A stretch of DNA of 64,000 nt, taken from Pseudoneobacillus rhizosphaerae (GTDB taxonomy: Bacteria > Bacillota > Bacilli > Bacillales > Cytobacillaceae). The DNA lies in NCBI RefSeq assembly GCF_917563885.1, contig NZ_CAKJTG010000021.1, forward strand, positions 19,191 to 83,190. The letters run 5' to 3'. The notes under the pieces were generated by a model that did no database searches, had not been told where the DNA came from, and was given only the letters and a program-made list of their open reading frames with translations. The first letter of the stretch is position 1, and each line of letters opens with the position of its first letter. Shown one piece after another: positions 7,862 through 16,605 of this stretch. The translations under genes were made by a program, and so were the position numbers.

Positions 7862-9109
7862 ATGGATAAGAAGGAAAGATATGAAAGATTATTAAATAAT
7901 ATAAATCAATATAATTCTGGAGAAATAGGGATTACTCGAGTTGCCTACACAGGTGTTGAACAGGCATGTACCCATGCATTTATGCGAATGTGTAAGGCGG
8001 AAATGATGGAAATCCGAATGGATCCATGTGGAAACATTATTGCTAGACGTGATGGAAAAATAAAAGGTCTGCCACCAGTAGTCATAGGATCACATTTAGA
8101 CACGGTATATCAAGGTGGAAAATATGATGGTATCGTTGGAGTAACAGCAGCGCTTGAAGTAATAAAACGTCTAAATGACAAAAAGATTGAAACGGATCAT
8201 CCCATTGAGATCATATCATTTGCATGTGAGGAATCTTCTAGGTTTGGCGTATCAACCATTGGTAGTAAAGCGATGGCAGGATTAATAAACAAAGAGAAAT
8301 ATCGGTTTTTAACGGACCGCGACGGAATCTCAATGGAAAAAGCCTTCTCTCTTTGTGCCCTAGATTTTAATAGTATCGAGCAGTCAAGCAGAATAAATGA
8401 GCAATTTAAAGCATTTTTCGAGTTACATATTGAACAAGGTCCAGTACTTGTCAACAATAAGAAAAAAATTGGGATTGTGACAGGTATAGCCGCTCCTGCA
8501 AGATTCCTTATAAGAATATTTGGTAAAGCTTCACATTCAGGAACTACACCAATGAATATGAGAAGTGATGCTCTTTTAGGGGCCTCTGAAATAGCTTTAG
8601 AGCTTGAAAAGGTGGCAAAACTAGAACAAGCTCATGAAACGGTTGCTACAGTAGGAGTGTTAGATGTATTTTCAGGTGCAATGAATGTGGTTCCTGGTGA
8701 GGTAGAGATTAAAGTCGACATCCGATCTACTTCCATTCCATCAAGGGAACGTGTGATTGAACATTTGTATAAGACGATTTCTTCTATTAAAGATGATAGA
8801 AAACTCAATATAGAGAGTAAAGAAATTAGTGTAGAGGAGCCAGTCTTACTTTCTACAGATCTAATGGAACATCTAAAAGACATTTGTGAAGAGAAACAAT
8901 TAAGCTACCAATTTATGCAAAGCGGTGCTGGTCATGATGCCATGAATATGACAAGGCTTGGTCCTGTTGGCCTTATCTTTATTCCTTCAGTTGATGGATT
9001 AAGTCATCATCCTGATGAGTTTACTGAGATGGATGATATTTTAATCGGAATTGATGTATTGGAGGAAGCTGTTCTGCAAAATGCGATAGCCATTCAAGAA
9101 TTTCTATAA
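7862..9109 (+). CDS. M20 family amidohydrolase (allantoate amidohydrolase / N-carbamoyl-L-amino acid hydrolase type)
   Basis: Zinc- or manganese-dependent hydrolase of 415 residues that opens carbamoyl or ureido groups in the cytosol. Metal ligands are visible: His78 and Asp80 in GSHLDTV, Asp89 in GGKYDG, Glu123-Glu124 in CEESSRFG, His189 in LHIEQGPV, and His in the C-terminal SHHPDE; GAGHDAM completes the pattern typical of AllC/HyuC/Uaz enzymes. GGAGATG precedes the ATG. It neighbours an NCS2 permease and lies beside the oxamate carbamoyltransferase operon, so allantoate, ureidoglycolate or an N-carbamoyl amino acid is a plausible substrate; the sequence alone cannot decide. Confidence 0.85.
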   Translation: MDKKERYERLLNNINQYNSGEIGITRVAYTGVEQACTHAFMRMCKAEMMEIRMDPCGNIIARRDGKIKGLPPVVIGSHLDTVYQGGKYDGIVGVTAALEVIKRLNDKKIETDHPIEIISFACEESSRFGVSTIGSKAMAGLINKEKYRFLTDRDGISMEKAFSLCALDFNSIEQSSRINEQFKAFFELHIEQGPVLVNNKKKIGIVTGIAAPARFLIRIFGKASHSGTTPMNMRSDALLGASEIALELEKVAKLEQAHETVATVGVLDVFSGAMNVVPGEVEIKVDIRSTSIPSRERVIEHLYKTISSIKDDRKLNIESKEISVEEPVLLSTDLMEHLKDICEEKQLSYQFMQSGAGHDAMNMTRLGPVGLIFIPSVDGLSHHPDEFTEMDDILIGIDVLEEAVLQNAIAIQEFL

Positions 9110-9116
9110 TATAAAA

Positions 9117-9149
9117 ATAGCCCTCCTGCCACATTGACAGGGGGGCTTC
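9117..9149. terminator. Bidirectional terminator between M20 hydrolase and NCS2 permease
   Basis: AGCCCTCCTG (9119-9128) pairs with CAGGGGGGCT (9138-9147) around a nine-base loop, with A/T-rich flanks. Located between convergent stops. Confidence 0.75.
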
Positions 9150-10456
9150 TACTTATTTACCATTTCTAATTGCTCAAACGATGACCAATTGATTAATTTC
9201 TCAAATAGTATCGAAATTAATACTCCCATTATAAGACCATTTGTAACAAAAGGTTGTATAAAAATCGGTAAATTTGAAAAAACAGAAATAGGCATATTCA
9301 TTAAACTAATCCCTACTAAAATTGGTACAGCTAAACGAAAAATAGTGTTTGAGTTAAAAGTCTTTCCACCAAGACTACTAAAGGCAGTTCCAAATAGTTG
9401 CAAATAAGCAACAAATAATACTGCGTTACCAACTGTAATTGGCATAGTTGCCAAAAAAGTACTCAACATTGGTATTAGTCCTACTACAGTTAATAATCCA
9501 CCACCAATAAAAAATGGCGCCCGCTGAAAAATCCGCGTACTTTGTAAAAATCCAATTGAGGATGAAAACGGAGTAAACGGAACTAATCCAAACCCTGTGC
9601 CAATGATTGAAAAAATAGTCGTTATAAAAATGGAATTACGAAACTTTTTATTAGAAGAATTTCTGTTATATAGTACATCACCTGTACTTATCGAAGCAAT
9701 CGTATTAGTTAGATTTAGCATCACAGCGAAGAAGGTTACAGCAACGATTCCTACTTCAAAATTAGGATTACCTAAAGGAAATAAAGTAAAGGAAGAAGCA
9801 GAGCTACGAGAAACACTTGCCATCTCATCTACAAATAAAATATTAAATAATATCCATCCAACTATTATTCCAATCAAAATAGAAAAGTTACTTATAGTTT
9901 GGGAGCCTTTTAGCTTCATGACACTAACAAAAATAACAATTACTAGAGATAATAAACTAATAGGTACATTGATAGTACCGTTTTCTGTTAAAGGAAACAT
10001 CCCTTTAAAAAAAATAAAAATTAGTTGAAAGGTTAATAAAAATAAGTAGACCGTCATAACCATCGGGGAAAAAATTGACTTTAGAAATGGAACCCCAGGA
10101 ATTAATACTAAAAGTAAAGTGACGAGGCATGCTAATATTATTCCTGTTACAATTCCGCCCCCAATCGTAGTTAGACTCAATCCCATGGAGCTAGCAGATA
10201 ACCCTAAATTTATTATGACACCCCATAACAATCCAGAATGCCCCTCCATAAAAGGAAATCGATGCCCCATCCACCCTTGAAATACACATGCTAGACCAGT
10301 AAATATTAGAGAGTTACTTAACATTATTTCTCTTATATCTGAAGAAAGTTCAAATACTGTCGCAATGGAGATTGGAACGACAACCGTATTTGCAAAAATA
10401 AAAAACAGCCACTGAACAGAAGAAAAAAACGTCATAGATGAAAGCCACTTGTTCAT
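9149..10456 (-). CDS. NCS2 family nucleobase permease (uracil/xanthine type)
   Basis: Integral membrane proton or sodium symporter of about 435 residues with 12-14 hydrophobic segments. The family signature FMEGHSGLLWG occupies the position of the conserved histidine segment in TM3, and NLTNTIASISTGD resembles the TM8 region of uracil permeases. I prefer the ATG at 10456, preceded by GGTGG; the longer TTG start adds twelve unlikely residues. It converges with the M20 hydrolase and lies downstream of the carbamate kinase operon, which fits uptake of a purine, uracil or ureide. Divergent from the second NCS2 protein at 13.4 kb, so different ligands are likely. Confidence 0.82.
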   Translation of the reverse strand: MNKWLSSMTFFSSVQWLFFIFANTVVVPISIATVFELSSDIREIMLSNSLIFTGLACVFQGWMGHRFPFMEGHSGLLWGVIINLGLSASSMGLSLTTIGGGIVTGIILACLVTLLLVLIPGVPFLKSIFSPMVMTVYLFLLTFQLIFIFFKGMFPLTENGTINVPISLLSLVIVIFVSVMKLKGSQTISNFSILIGIIVGWILFNILFVDEMASVSRSSASSFTLFPLGNPNFEVGIVAVTFFAVMLNLTNTIASISTGDVLYNRNSSNKKFRNSIFITTIFSIIGTGFGLVPFTPFSSSIGFLQSTRIFQRAPFFIGGGLLTVVGLIPMLSTFLATMPITVGNAVLFVAYLQLFGTAFSSLGGKTFNSNTIFRLAVPILVGISLMNMPISVFSNLPIFIQPFVTNGLIMGVLISILFEKLINWSSFEQLEMVNK

Positions 10457-10565
10457 AGTTTTGTTCCACCACTTTCGATTACAAGAATCCAAGTTATTTC
10501 TAACTTAAAACCATTCCAAATTTTAATAATAAATGATTTCCATTAAAAACATAATCATAAATACA

Positions 10566-10597
10566 TAAGGAAGCTCATATTTTGAGCTTCCTTATTT
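10566..10597. terminator. Hairpin terminator after the carbamate kinase operon
   Basis: AAGGAAGCTC (10568-10577) and GAGCTTCCTT pair around a short A/T loop; T-rich sequence follows on the plus strand and a weaker one on the minus. It separates the ureide operon from the NCS2 permease. Confidence 0.65.
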
Positions 10598-10687
10598 TCT
10601 CTTCATTTTAGTTAACCTGCACAATGGTTTATAAATCACTTAAAAAATTTCAACCTAATACTTTGTTGTGCAACCCACACAATTAAT

Positions 10688-11638
10688 CTATTTAACTATG
10701 TGAGTACCCGCATTTTCATTAATTGCATCCTTCAAACTTTCTGGATTTGTAATAATTACTCGAGTACCATTGTTTTCTAAGAAGCTTAAGCTAGCCTCAA
10801 TTTTAGGTAGCATACTTCCTGGAGGGAAGTGGTTTTCAAGAACATATTGTTTTGTTTCTTCTACCGATATTTTTTCAAGTGCTAATTGATTCGGTTTTCC
10901 GAAATTAATACATACCCGTGAAACCCCTGTTGTAATAATTAACGTCTCAGCATTAACTTGATCGGCTAAAAGACTGGTAGCAAAATCTTTATCAATAACA
11001 GCATCAATACCTTGGTACGTGTTATTATCAGATTTCACAACTGGAATTCCGCCACCCCCGACAGCAATAACAACAAAACCAGAGTTAATCAATGTTTTGA
11101 TGGCATCCTTTTCAACAATATCAATTGGTTTTGGAGATGGAACGACTCTTCTGTAGCCACGGCCAGAATCTTCAATGAAAATCCAATCCGGGTGTTCCTT
11201 TTTCATTTCTTCTGATTGCTCTAACGTATAGAATGCTCCTACCGGTTTCGTCGGATTCTTGAAATTAGGATCATCTTTACTAACTTCAACCTGAGTAATG
11301 ACAGTAGCAACTTTTTTGTTAATACCTCTTTGGGCAAATTCATTAGTTAAAGCTTGTTGAATTTGATATCCAATCCCACCTTGTGTATCTGCACCACAAT
11401 TTACAAGGGGAACTTCTGGCATTCCAGCAATTTCGTTGGCAATTTCAGACCTTCTTAGTCCAAAGCCTACTTGCGGACCATTTCCATGAGTAACAACAAC
11501 ATTGTAGCCTGCTTCAACCATATCCGCGATGTTTACTGCTGTTTCACACACTGCTTCATATTGATCTTGAATCGTGTCGCGACCATTATCTCGTACTAAT
11601 GAGTTGCCTCCGATGGCAACAATAACTAATTTTTCCAT
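10688..11638 (-). CDS. arcC: Catabolic carbamate kinase
   Basis: Converts carbamoyl phosphate and ADP to ATP, ammonia and CO2; 316 residues, the normal length. The family pattern is clear: IVAIGGNSL near residue 6, THGNGPQVG near 50, then VVAIGGGGIPV-like and DKDFATSLLA near 195-220. GGAGGAG lies five bases before the ATG. It is the last gene of a minus-strand series with AllFGH-like genes, the same association as E. coli allK/ybcF with fdrA-ylbE-ylbF, so its source of carbamoyl phosphate is probably carbamoyl transfer from an oxamate derivative rather than the arginine deiminase route (inference). Confidence 0.93.
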   Translation of the reverse strand: MEKLVIVAIGGNSLVRDNGRDTIQDQYEAVCETAVNIADMVEAGYNVVVTHGNGPQVGFGLRRSEIANEIAGMPEVPLVNCGADTQGGIGYQIQQALTNEFAQRGINKKVATVITQVEVSKDDPNFKNPTKPVGAFYTLEQSEEMKKEHPDWIFIEDSGRGYRRVVPSPKPIDIVEKDAIKTLINSGFVVIAVGGGGIPVVKSDNNTYQGIDAVIDKDFATSLLADQVNAETLIITTGVSRVCINFGKPNQLALEKISVEETKQYVLENHFPPGSMLPKIEASLSFLENNGTRVIITNPESLKDAINENAGTHIVK

Positions 11639-11666
11639 CTTTTTCTCCTCCAGCTAATTCTGTCTG

Positions 11667-12836
11667 TTACTTTCCTAGCAATTCAAGTGATTTTTGCTTA
11701 TGCGTGTGATATAGAGGATTCTCTGGATCATTGGCAATCGCATTTTCAATTGCTTCAATTGCTTCTTCGTGTTTTCCTAAGGAACGAAGGCTGTTGGCCT
11801 TATGGAAAGAGAAATCATAACGATGTGGCTGTAGTGCTAAAAGCTGATTCATTGCGTCTACAGCATCCTCATGTTTGCCAAGTTCTCTTAAATAGTTTGA
11901 TTTATGGTAAAGATAGAAAGTTTCATTTGGGTCTTTTGCTACAGCTTTATCATATTCTGCAAGAGCCTCTTCTTGTTTTTTCATTGATCTGAACGTATTT
12001 GCTGTATAGAAATAGAAATCAAGATCGTTCGGATTAAGTGCTACCGCCTTTTGATATTGCTCAAGAGCCTCTTCATATTTCTTTAACTCTTGTAAAAAAT
12101 ATCCTTTATAGTAGATTAAATCCAAATTTTGACTATCCGTTTCAAGAGCTTTAGTTATTACCTCAATGGCTTCTTCGTAATGATCCATTCTTCCAAGAGC
12201 TTTTGCATTTTTAATAGATTCGTTGCTTTCTACATATTCTTTTGTAAGAAGCTTTACGACCTTATCATGCTTTAATTCCTCAGCGTGCTGTAAGGATGAT
12301 TTTCCATCTCTATCAGCTAAATGAACATCCGCTCCAGCTTCAACAAGTAGTTCAATAATGTCAGAGTATAAGCGTCCGCCATTTCCTAAAATAACTGACT
12401 CTAAAAGCGCAGACCAGCCTAAATCATTAGCATGATTAACTGGAATTCCAGCATCTAAACATCTTTGCACGGTTTTTAGATACCCTTTTTCACTTGAAGG
12501 TAGTAAAGCTGTGCCACCAAAACGATTTACACTCTTTAAATCTGCTCCAAAGTTCAACATAAGGCTTAAGATTTCGTGAAAACCGTTCGCTCCAGAACAA
12601 ATAAATGGTGTTAAAAGGGTAATGTCTCTCGTATTCACATCACTACCAGCTTCTAAAAGCACTTTTACAACTTCAATTTGATTTTTTTGAGTGGCAGCCA
12701 TTAAAGCTGTGCGACCATCTAAATCCTTATACTCAACATTCGCCCCATCTACTAAAAGTTGACGGACAACATCAACATCACCTTGTTCACTTGCTGCAAT
12801 AAGTTGTTGATTTAATGTTTCAGTTCTCACCATCAT
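11667..12836 (-). CDS. Ankyrin-repeat plus TPR protein in the ureide operon
   Basis: A 389-residue repeat protein without signal peptide or membrane segment. Residues ~5-195 form about five ankyrin repeats (for example DGRTALMAATQKNQIEVVKVL and the GADV-type turns); residues ~205-389 form about five TPR units with the W/Y-EEAL-x-A-L-P pattern, such as YEEALEQYQKAVALNPND. AGAGAGG precedes the two adjacent ATG codons; the second, at 12833, has better spacing. It lies 28 bases upstream of carbamate kinase and after a hairpin, so it may have its own promoter. No enzymatic domain is visible; a scaffold or regulatory role is only a guess. Confidence 0.82.
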   Translation of the reverse strand: MMVRTETLNQQLIAASEQGDVDVVRQLLVDGANVEYKDLDGRTALMAATQKNQIEVVKVLLEAGSDVNTRDITLLTPFICSGANGFHEILSLMLNFGADLKSVNRFGGTALLPSSEKGYLKTVQRCLDAGIPVNHANDLGWSALLESVILGNGGRLYSDIIELLVEAGADVHLADRDGKSSLQHAEELKHDKVVKLLTKEYVESNESIKNAKALGRMDHYEEAIEVITKALETDSQNLDLIYYKGYFLQELKKYEEALEQYQKAVALNPNDLDFYFYTANTFRSMKKQEEALAEYDKAVAKDPNETFYLYHKSNYLRELGKHEDAVDAMNQLLALQPHRYDFSFHKANSLRSLGKHEEAIEAIENAIANDPENPLYHTHKQKSLELLGK

Positions 12837-12883
12837 TAACCTCTCTTTTATGAACTTTATAGAACATTCCTACTAATCTTTAT

Positions 12884-12920
12884 AAAAATAGGTCCGATAC
12901 TGTTGTTCACAGTACCGGAG
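12884..12920 (-). terminator. Hairpin downstream of the deaminase gene
   Basis: CCGATACTG (12894-12902) pairs with CAGTACCGG (12910-12918) with one G-T pair; TATTTTTAT follows on the minus strand. Probably a partial terminator between the deaminase and the ankyrin-TPR gene. Confidence 0.55.
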
Positions 12921-12943
12921 CAATTATGAATAATAAACTAGCG

Positions 12944-13393
12944 CTATTTATTTAATTTATTGAAAAACTCAAACAAATGATCACAATCTTCTCTTTGCTC
13001 TACCTTAACCATGTTGAGAACACTTTTATCTTCACCTGTTAAATACTTACGTAAATGCATATCAGAGAAGCCATATTTATCAGCATCTTCGCTCGTATTA
13101 CAGTAATAAACTTCTTTAATACCTGACCAAATAATGGCAGATACACACATTGGACAAGGTTCACAAGTTGCATAGATTACGCAATCAGATAAATCCATTG
13201 TTCCAAGTTTTTTAGTAGCCTCGCGAATGGCAACCATTTCAGCATGAGCAGAAATGTCAGTATCTCTCATCATTGTATTGCTTACTACAGCGATAATCTC
13301 ATCACCTCGAACAATTGTTGCACCAAATGGTCCACCAACTTTGTTCGCCATTCCTACAAACGTAGCATCTGCAGCTAATTTCATATAATCCAT
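12944..13393 (-). CDS. guaD: Nucleobase deaminase, guanine deaminase-like
   Basis: Zinc-dependent deaminase of the cytidine deaminase superfamily, 149 residues. His50-Ala-Glu52 in SAHAEMVA supplies the zinc ligand and proton shuttle; Cys90 and Cys93 in CEPCPMC complete the site. GGPFGATIV near residue 20 and the C-terminal extension with KYGFSDMHLRKYL resemble Bacillus GuaD, which turns guanine to xanthine, rather than tRNA adenosine deaminase. AGGAGGG precedes the ATG, 20 bases after the permease stop, so the two are probably coupled. A different nucleobase or a related aminated heterocycle remains possible. Confidence 0.82.
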   Translation of the reverse strand: MDYMKLAADATFVGMANKVGGPFGATIVRGDEIIAVVSNTMMRDTDISAHAEMVAIREATKKLGTMDLSDCVIYATCEPCPMCVSAIIWSGIKEVYYCNTSEDADKYGFSDMHLRKYLTGEDKSVLNMVKVEQREDCDHLFEFFNKLNK

Positions 13394-13412
13394 ATTTAAA
13401 ACCCTCCTACTT

Positions 13413-14954
13413 CTACTCTGTTACAGGACCAATATTATCCTTCTTATTCACATAGAGTTTATACGCTAAAAATGCTGCAATTAGCAAATATCCTAAAACG
13501 AAAGGCATAGCAGTTGCTTGTGCAAGTCCGATAGTGCTTGTATGAATTGCACCAATAAAAGTTAAAGCGGATGCTAGCAATGCAGCTATAATGCCTCCAA
13601 TAGGCGTGTTACGGATAGTAAATACAGCTATACAACCCCAAAGAACACTCGTAATAGGAGCACCATTACCTAGAGCAACCAAGCCATCGTAGAATAGACC
13701 AGCATTGTGCAGAGCAACAGAAGATACTTGACCGGCAGCATCGCCCACAGACATACCAGCAGCTGAAAGTGCATTATTAACAGCAACAAGTGCCCAGTTA
13801 GCAACCCATGGGAAGAAACATACAAAGATTGCCGGAGCTTCAAATTTCGGGCTTTCTTTGACAACTTGATGACCTGTGACAATCGCAATAAACACGAGCA
13901 TCGGAACAATAGCAGCAATTGGGACAATAGCTAGCAACAGACCCATAAGACTGAAAATCGATAATAAGAATATTGCAACAGAGCTAGCTATAGAATAGCC
14001 TAATCCTGCACCAACTTCTTTCCAACCAGCATGACCTACATATACAGTTACTGGGAATGGGTTACCACAAAGGCCGCCTATTGCAGTTGAGAAACCGTTT
14101 GCAAGCATAACATCTCGAGTTTTGTATTCATCCCCGCTAACAGCAGCAGCTTCTACGTTTTCCAAGTTGAAAATGTAGTTTGCTAACCCTAAAGGTACTG
14201 CAGTTAATAAATATGGCAAAGCAGCATTAAAGTGGTCGAAAAGCCCATTTAAATGCAACATTGGAGGATTAAAGCCAAATGATTTAAGCGCTTCAGTAAC
14301 ATCAGCAGGATTTTGATATCCAGCTATCCAAGCAATGGCTGTTCCAACTACAATCAATAATAGACCTGTAGGTATTTTCTTTAAAATAGGATGTTTACTT
14401 AACCAGTTCATGAAAATAATGATTAATGCAACAAATGCCACTACAGGCATCTCAAATGATTGTAGCATTGGGTTCATACCCAAGAATACAAATGCCAAAC
14501 CTGCCAAGGCTGCTAACAATACGGTTCTTGGTACAATTTTTCTAATCGTTTCACCTAGGAATGCTCCTAGAAATAAAATGGCAGCCTCTACAAAGCCCCA
14601 AATCACGGCAACTGTTGTTGTGAAAACAGCATCCTGTGTTTGATGATAAAGAGGAAGCATAATCACAAATACTATTAGAAAAATACCAGGTGAACTAGAA
14701 CCTGATGGAAGCGCGGTTACATCTGTTCTTCCTGTTTTCTTCGCTAATTGATAGGCGAAATAAGCAAAAATAATACCTGATAACAATACAGCAAATCCAA
14801 AGCCTGGAACAATTCGTTTAAATACAAACTCACTTGGCATACCAACTACACCAATTAATAATGAGATCATAACCAAAAAGTCTGTCAGAACATTAACGAA
14901 CAAACCGAAGGAAGCAGCAATGTCTCCCTTTTTCCAAAATTTTATATTCCCCAT
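13413..14954 (-). CDS. NCS2-like purine/ureide permease
   Basis: Integral membrane protein of 513 residues with about 12 or more hydrophobic segments. LPSGSSSPGIFLIV near residue 80, IFNLENVEAAAVSGD near 265 and GFSTAIGGLCGNPFP near 290 resemble the substrate-binding and sodium/proton motifs of AzgA/NCS2 purine transporters. AAGGAG precedes the ATG. It lies between the allG-like gene and the guanine deaminase-like gene on the same strand, the place where a ureide-cluster permease is expected. The transported compound is unknown; a purine, allantoin or an oxalurate-like product are candidates. Confidence 0.78.
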   Translation of the reverse strand: MGNIKFWKKGDIAASFGLFVNVLTDFLVMISLLIGVVGMPSEFVFKRIVPGFGFAVLLSGIIFAYFAYQLAKKTGRTDVTALPSGSSSPGIFLIVFVIMLPLYHQTQDAVFTTTVAVIWGFVEAAILFLGAFLGETIRKIVPRTVLLAALAGLAFVFLGMNPMLQSFEMPVVAFVALIIIFMNWLSKHPILKKIPTGLLLIVVGTAIAWIAGYQNPADVTEALKSFGFNPPMLHLNGLFDHFNAALPYLLTAVPLGLANYIFNLENVEAAAVSGDEYKTRDVMLANGFSTAIGGLCGNPFPVTVYVGHAGWKEVGAGLGYSIASSVAIFLLSIFSLMGLLLAIVPIAAIVPMLVFIAIVTGHQVVKESPKFEAPAIFVCFFPWVANWALVAVNNALSAAGMSVGDAAGQVSSVALHNAGLFYDGLVALGNGAPITSVLWGCIAVFTIRNTPIGGIIAALLASALTFIGAIHTSTIGLAQATAMPFVLGYLLIAAFLAYKLYVNKKDNIGPVTE

Positions 14955-15175
14955 GTAATAATCTCCTTAAAAATGCATTATTTTTTTATTACAGCTAAAA
15001 TGGAATAAGGATTAAAGTATGGAATAATCGCCATAGTTGTATAAATGATACAGTCAATAGAATTCACTCCAAATTTTAATCCGCACTCCCTTTTGATGAT
15101 TTAGCCAACTGAAAAACCTTATGGAGATAACAGGGAAACCTAGTATTAGCTAGTCTCCCCATGTTTAGAAAAAAT

Positions 15176-16603
15176 CTAATTAATGTTTTCACTTAAAGTA
15201 AGTAATGCCTTTTCAAACGCTTCAACTGGTGGATAAGTAATACCCGCACCAATCATTCCAATGCCTGGTTCCTTGTGAGCTATCGCTGTATTGATAACTG
15301 GCATGATGCCTGTTTGCGTTACTTTTCGAACATCAATCCCTGTTGCGATTCCCATAAAATTCAATAATGGTATCGTAACATTTGGATTTTCAGTCGTTGT
15401 GATTTCCTTCATTTTAGTAGAGAAACCAATTGCTTCATCAACTGTTCCACCTACAAGTGCAACAATTGCTGGAGCGGTTGCCATCGCAAATCCTCCGATA
15501 CCATATGTTTCTGTAATCGCACTATCACCAATATCTAAACCTGAATCTTCTGGTTTATAGCCAGCAAACATTGGTCCTACTACTTTTTGTGCTGGTCCAG
15601 TAAACCATGTATTTCCAGCCATTCCACTCACACGAATACCGAATTCAACACCGTTACGAGCCATCGTTGTTACAATCGTGCTGTTTTCGATACCATGAGC
15701 GGCATCAAGAGCACATTTCGATAGAGCCATCCAAGTTGGACCAGAGAAATAATCACTGCTAGCCACGAAATCAAATACTTGACGCTTTTGTTCAGTCGTA
15801 AAATCTGTCTCTAAAATATAAGGAGTTAAAGCTTGAATTAGTAGCGTTGTCCCCGCAACGTTACGGTTATGACACTCATCACCCATATGAAGAGCTTGTG
15901 CTAGCATTAAGCGTAAATCAATTCCATCTGTATTAAGTTTCATTGCATCTCTTAAGATTGGCCCTAATACATCACGCATCCAATTTAAACGGTCAATAAC
16001 ACTTTGATCATTTGCACCCATACGTAGAATTTTAGCCATTTGTTCACTTAAGTTTGTATACGCGATATTTCCATACGTTTTATTCTCAACGATGTGCATA
16101 AACATGGAAGCAGATGTTACCCCTGCCATCGAACCAACACAATTGTGTTCATGGCATGGTGCAAACGTAATAGCACCTGATGCTGCAACTTCATATGCTT
16201 CTTCAATGTCCTTAGCTAATCCTTCAAAAACTAGAGCCCCTGTTACTGCTCCTTTCATTGGACCACTCATTTTATCAAAAGTGATTGGTGGTCCAGCGTG
16301 AAGAATCGTCGTCTTCGTCATACCAGGAACACAATTAATTGCTTGGTCAAAGCCGATAAGAACTGGTTGTGAGTTAACGATTCTTTCTACTGCAAGTTTG
16401 TTTGCCTCTTCAATTTTTTCAAGCACGCTCGGATTTTCAAGCTTATCAAGTGCTGCAATAAGCTCAGGCTTTCCTCCACCTGGTGGTGTCCAATCTAAAT
16501 GAGTGGCACTAGCATTTTGCTTTACGATATCATCTTTAAAAAATTCGATTCCTACATTAATGGCATGAATTTTACTTTTGAAAAGTTCATTAATTTTACT
16601 CAT
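15176..16603 (-). CDS. allG: DUF1116 protein, AllG-like oxamate carbamoyltransferase subunit
   Basis: 475-residue cytosolic protein of the DUF1116 (YlbE/YahG) family. Conserved blocks such as HAGPPITFDKMSGPMKGA, FAPCHEHNCVGSMAG and RNGVEFGIRVSG are visible. Start AAAGGAG-N6-ATG, two bases after the fdrA-like stop, implies translational coupling. In E. coli the homologous trio FdrA-YlbE-YlbF (AllF-AllG-AllH) was reported to act as oxamate carbamoyltransferase, releasing carbamoyl phosphate from the allantoin-derived product; here the trio is intact and followed by carbamate kinase in the same series. I infer the same reaction. Confidence 0.82.
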   Translation of the reverse strand: MSKINELFKSKIHAINVGIEFFKDDIVKQNASATHLDWTPPGGGKPELIAALDKLENPSVLEKIEEANKLAVERIVNSQPVLIGFDQAINCVPGMTKTTILHAGPPITFDKMSGPMKGAVTGALVFEGLAKDIEEAYEVAASGAITFAPCHEHNCVGSMAGVTSASMFMHIVENKTYGNIAYTNLSEQMAKILRMGANDQSVIDRLNWMRDVLGPILRDAMKLNTDGIDLRLMLAQALHMGDECHNRNVAGTTLLIQALTPYILETDFTTEQKRQVFDFVASSDYFSGPTWMALSKCALDAAHGIENSTIVTTMARNGVEFGIRVSGMAGNTWFTGPAQKVVGPMFAGYKPEDSGLDIGDSAITETYGIGGFAMATAPAIVALVGGTVDEAIGFSTKMKEITTTENPNVTIPLLNFMGIATGIDVRKVTQTGIMPVINTAIAHKEPGIGMIGAGITYPPVEAFEKALLTLSENIN

Positions 16604-16605
16604 GA

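Noticed and set aside
13670..13927. 85-codon ORF inside the NCS2-like permease
   Set aside because: Leucine-rich shadow of a membrane protein in another frame of the same strand.
15120..15170. Possible terminator after the allG-like gene
   Set aside because: CTAG..CTAG and GGGA..TCCC can pair, but the stem is interrupted and no clear T run follows; too weak to annotate.
14955..15175. Possible internal promoter before the NCS2-like permease
   Set aside because: TTGACT is present on the minus strand but no acceptable -10 box lies 16-18 bases downstream.
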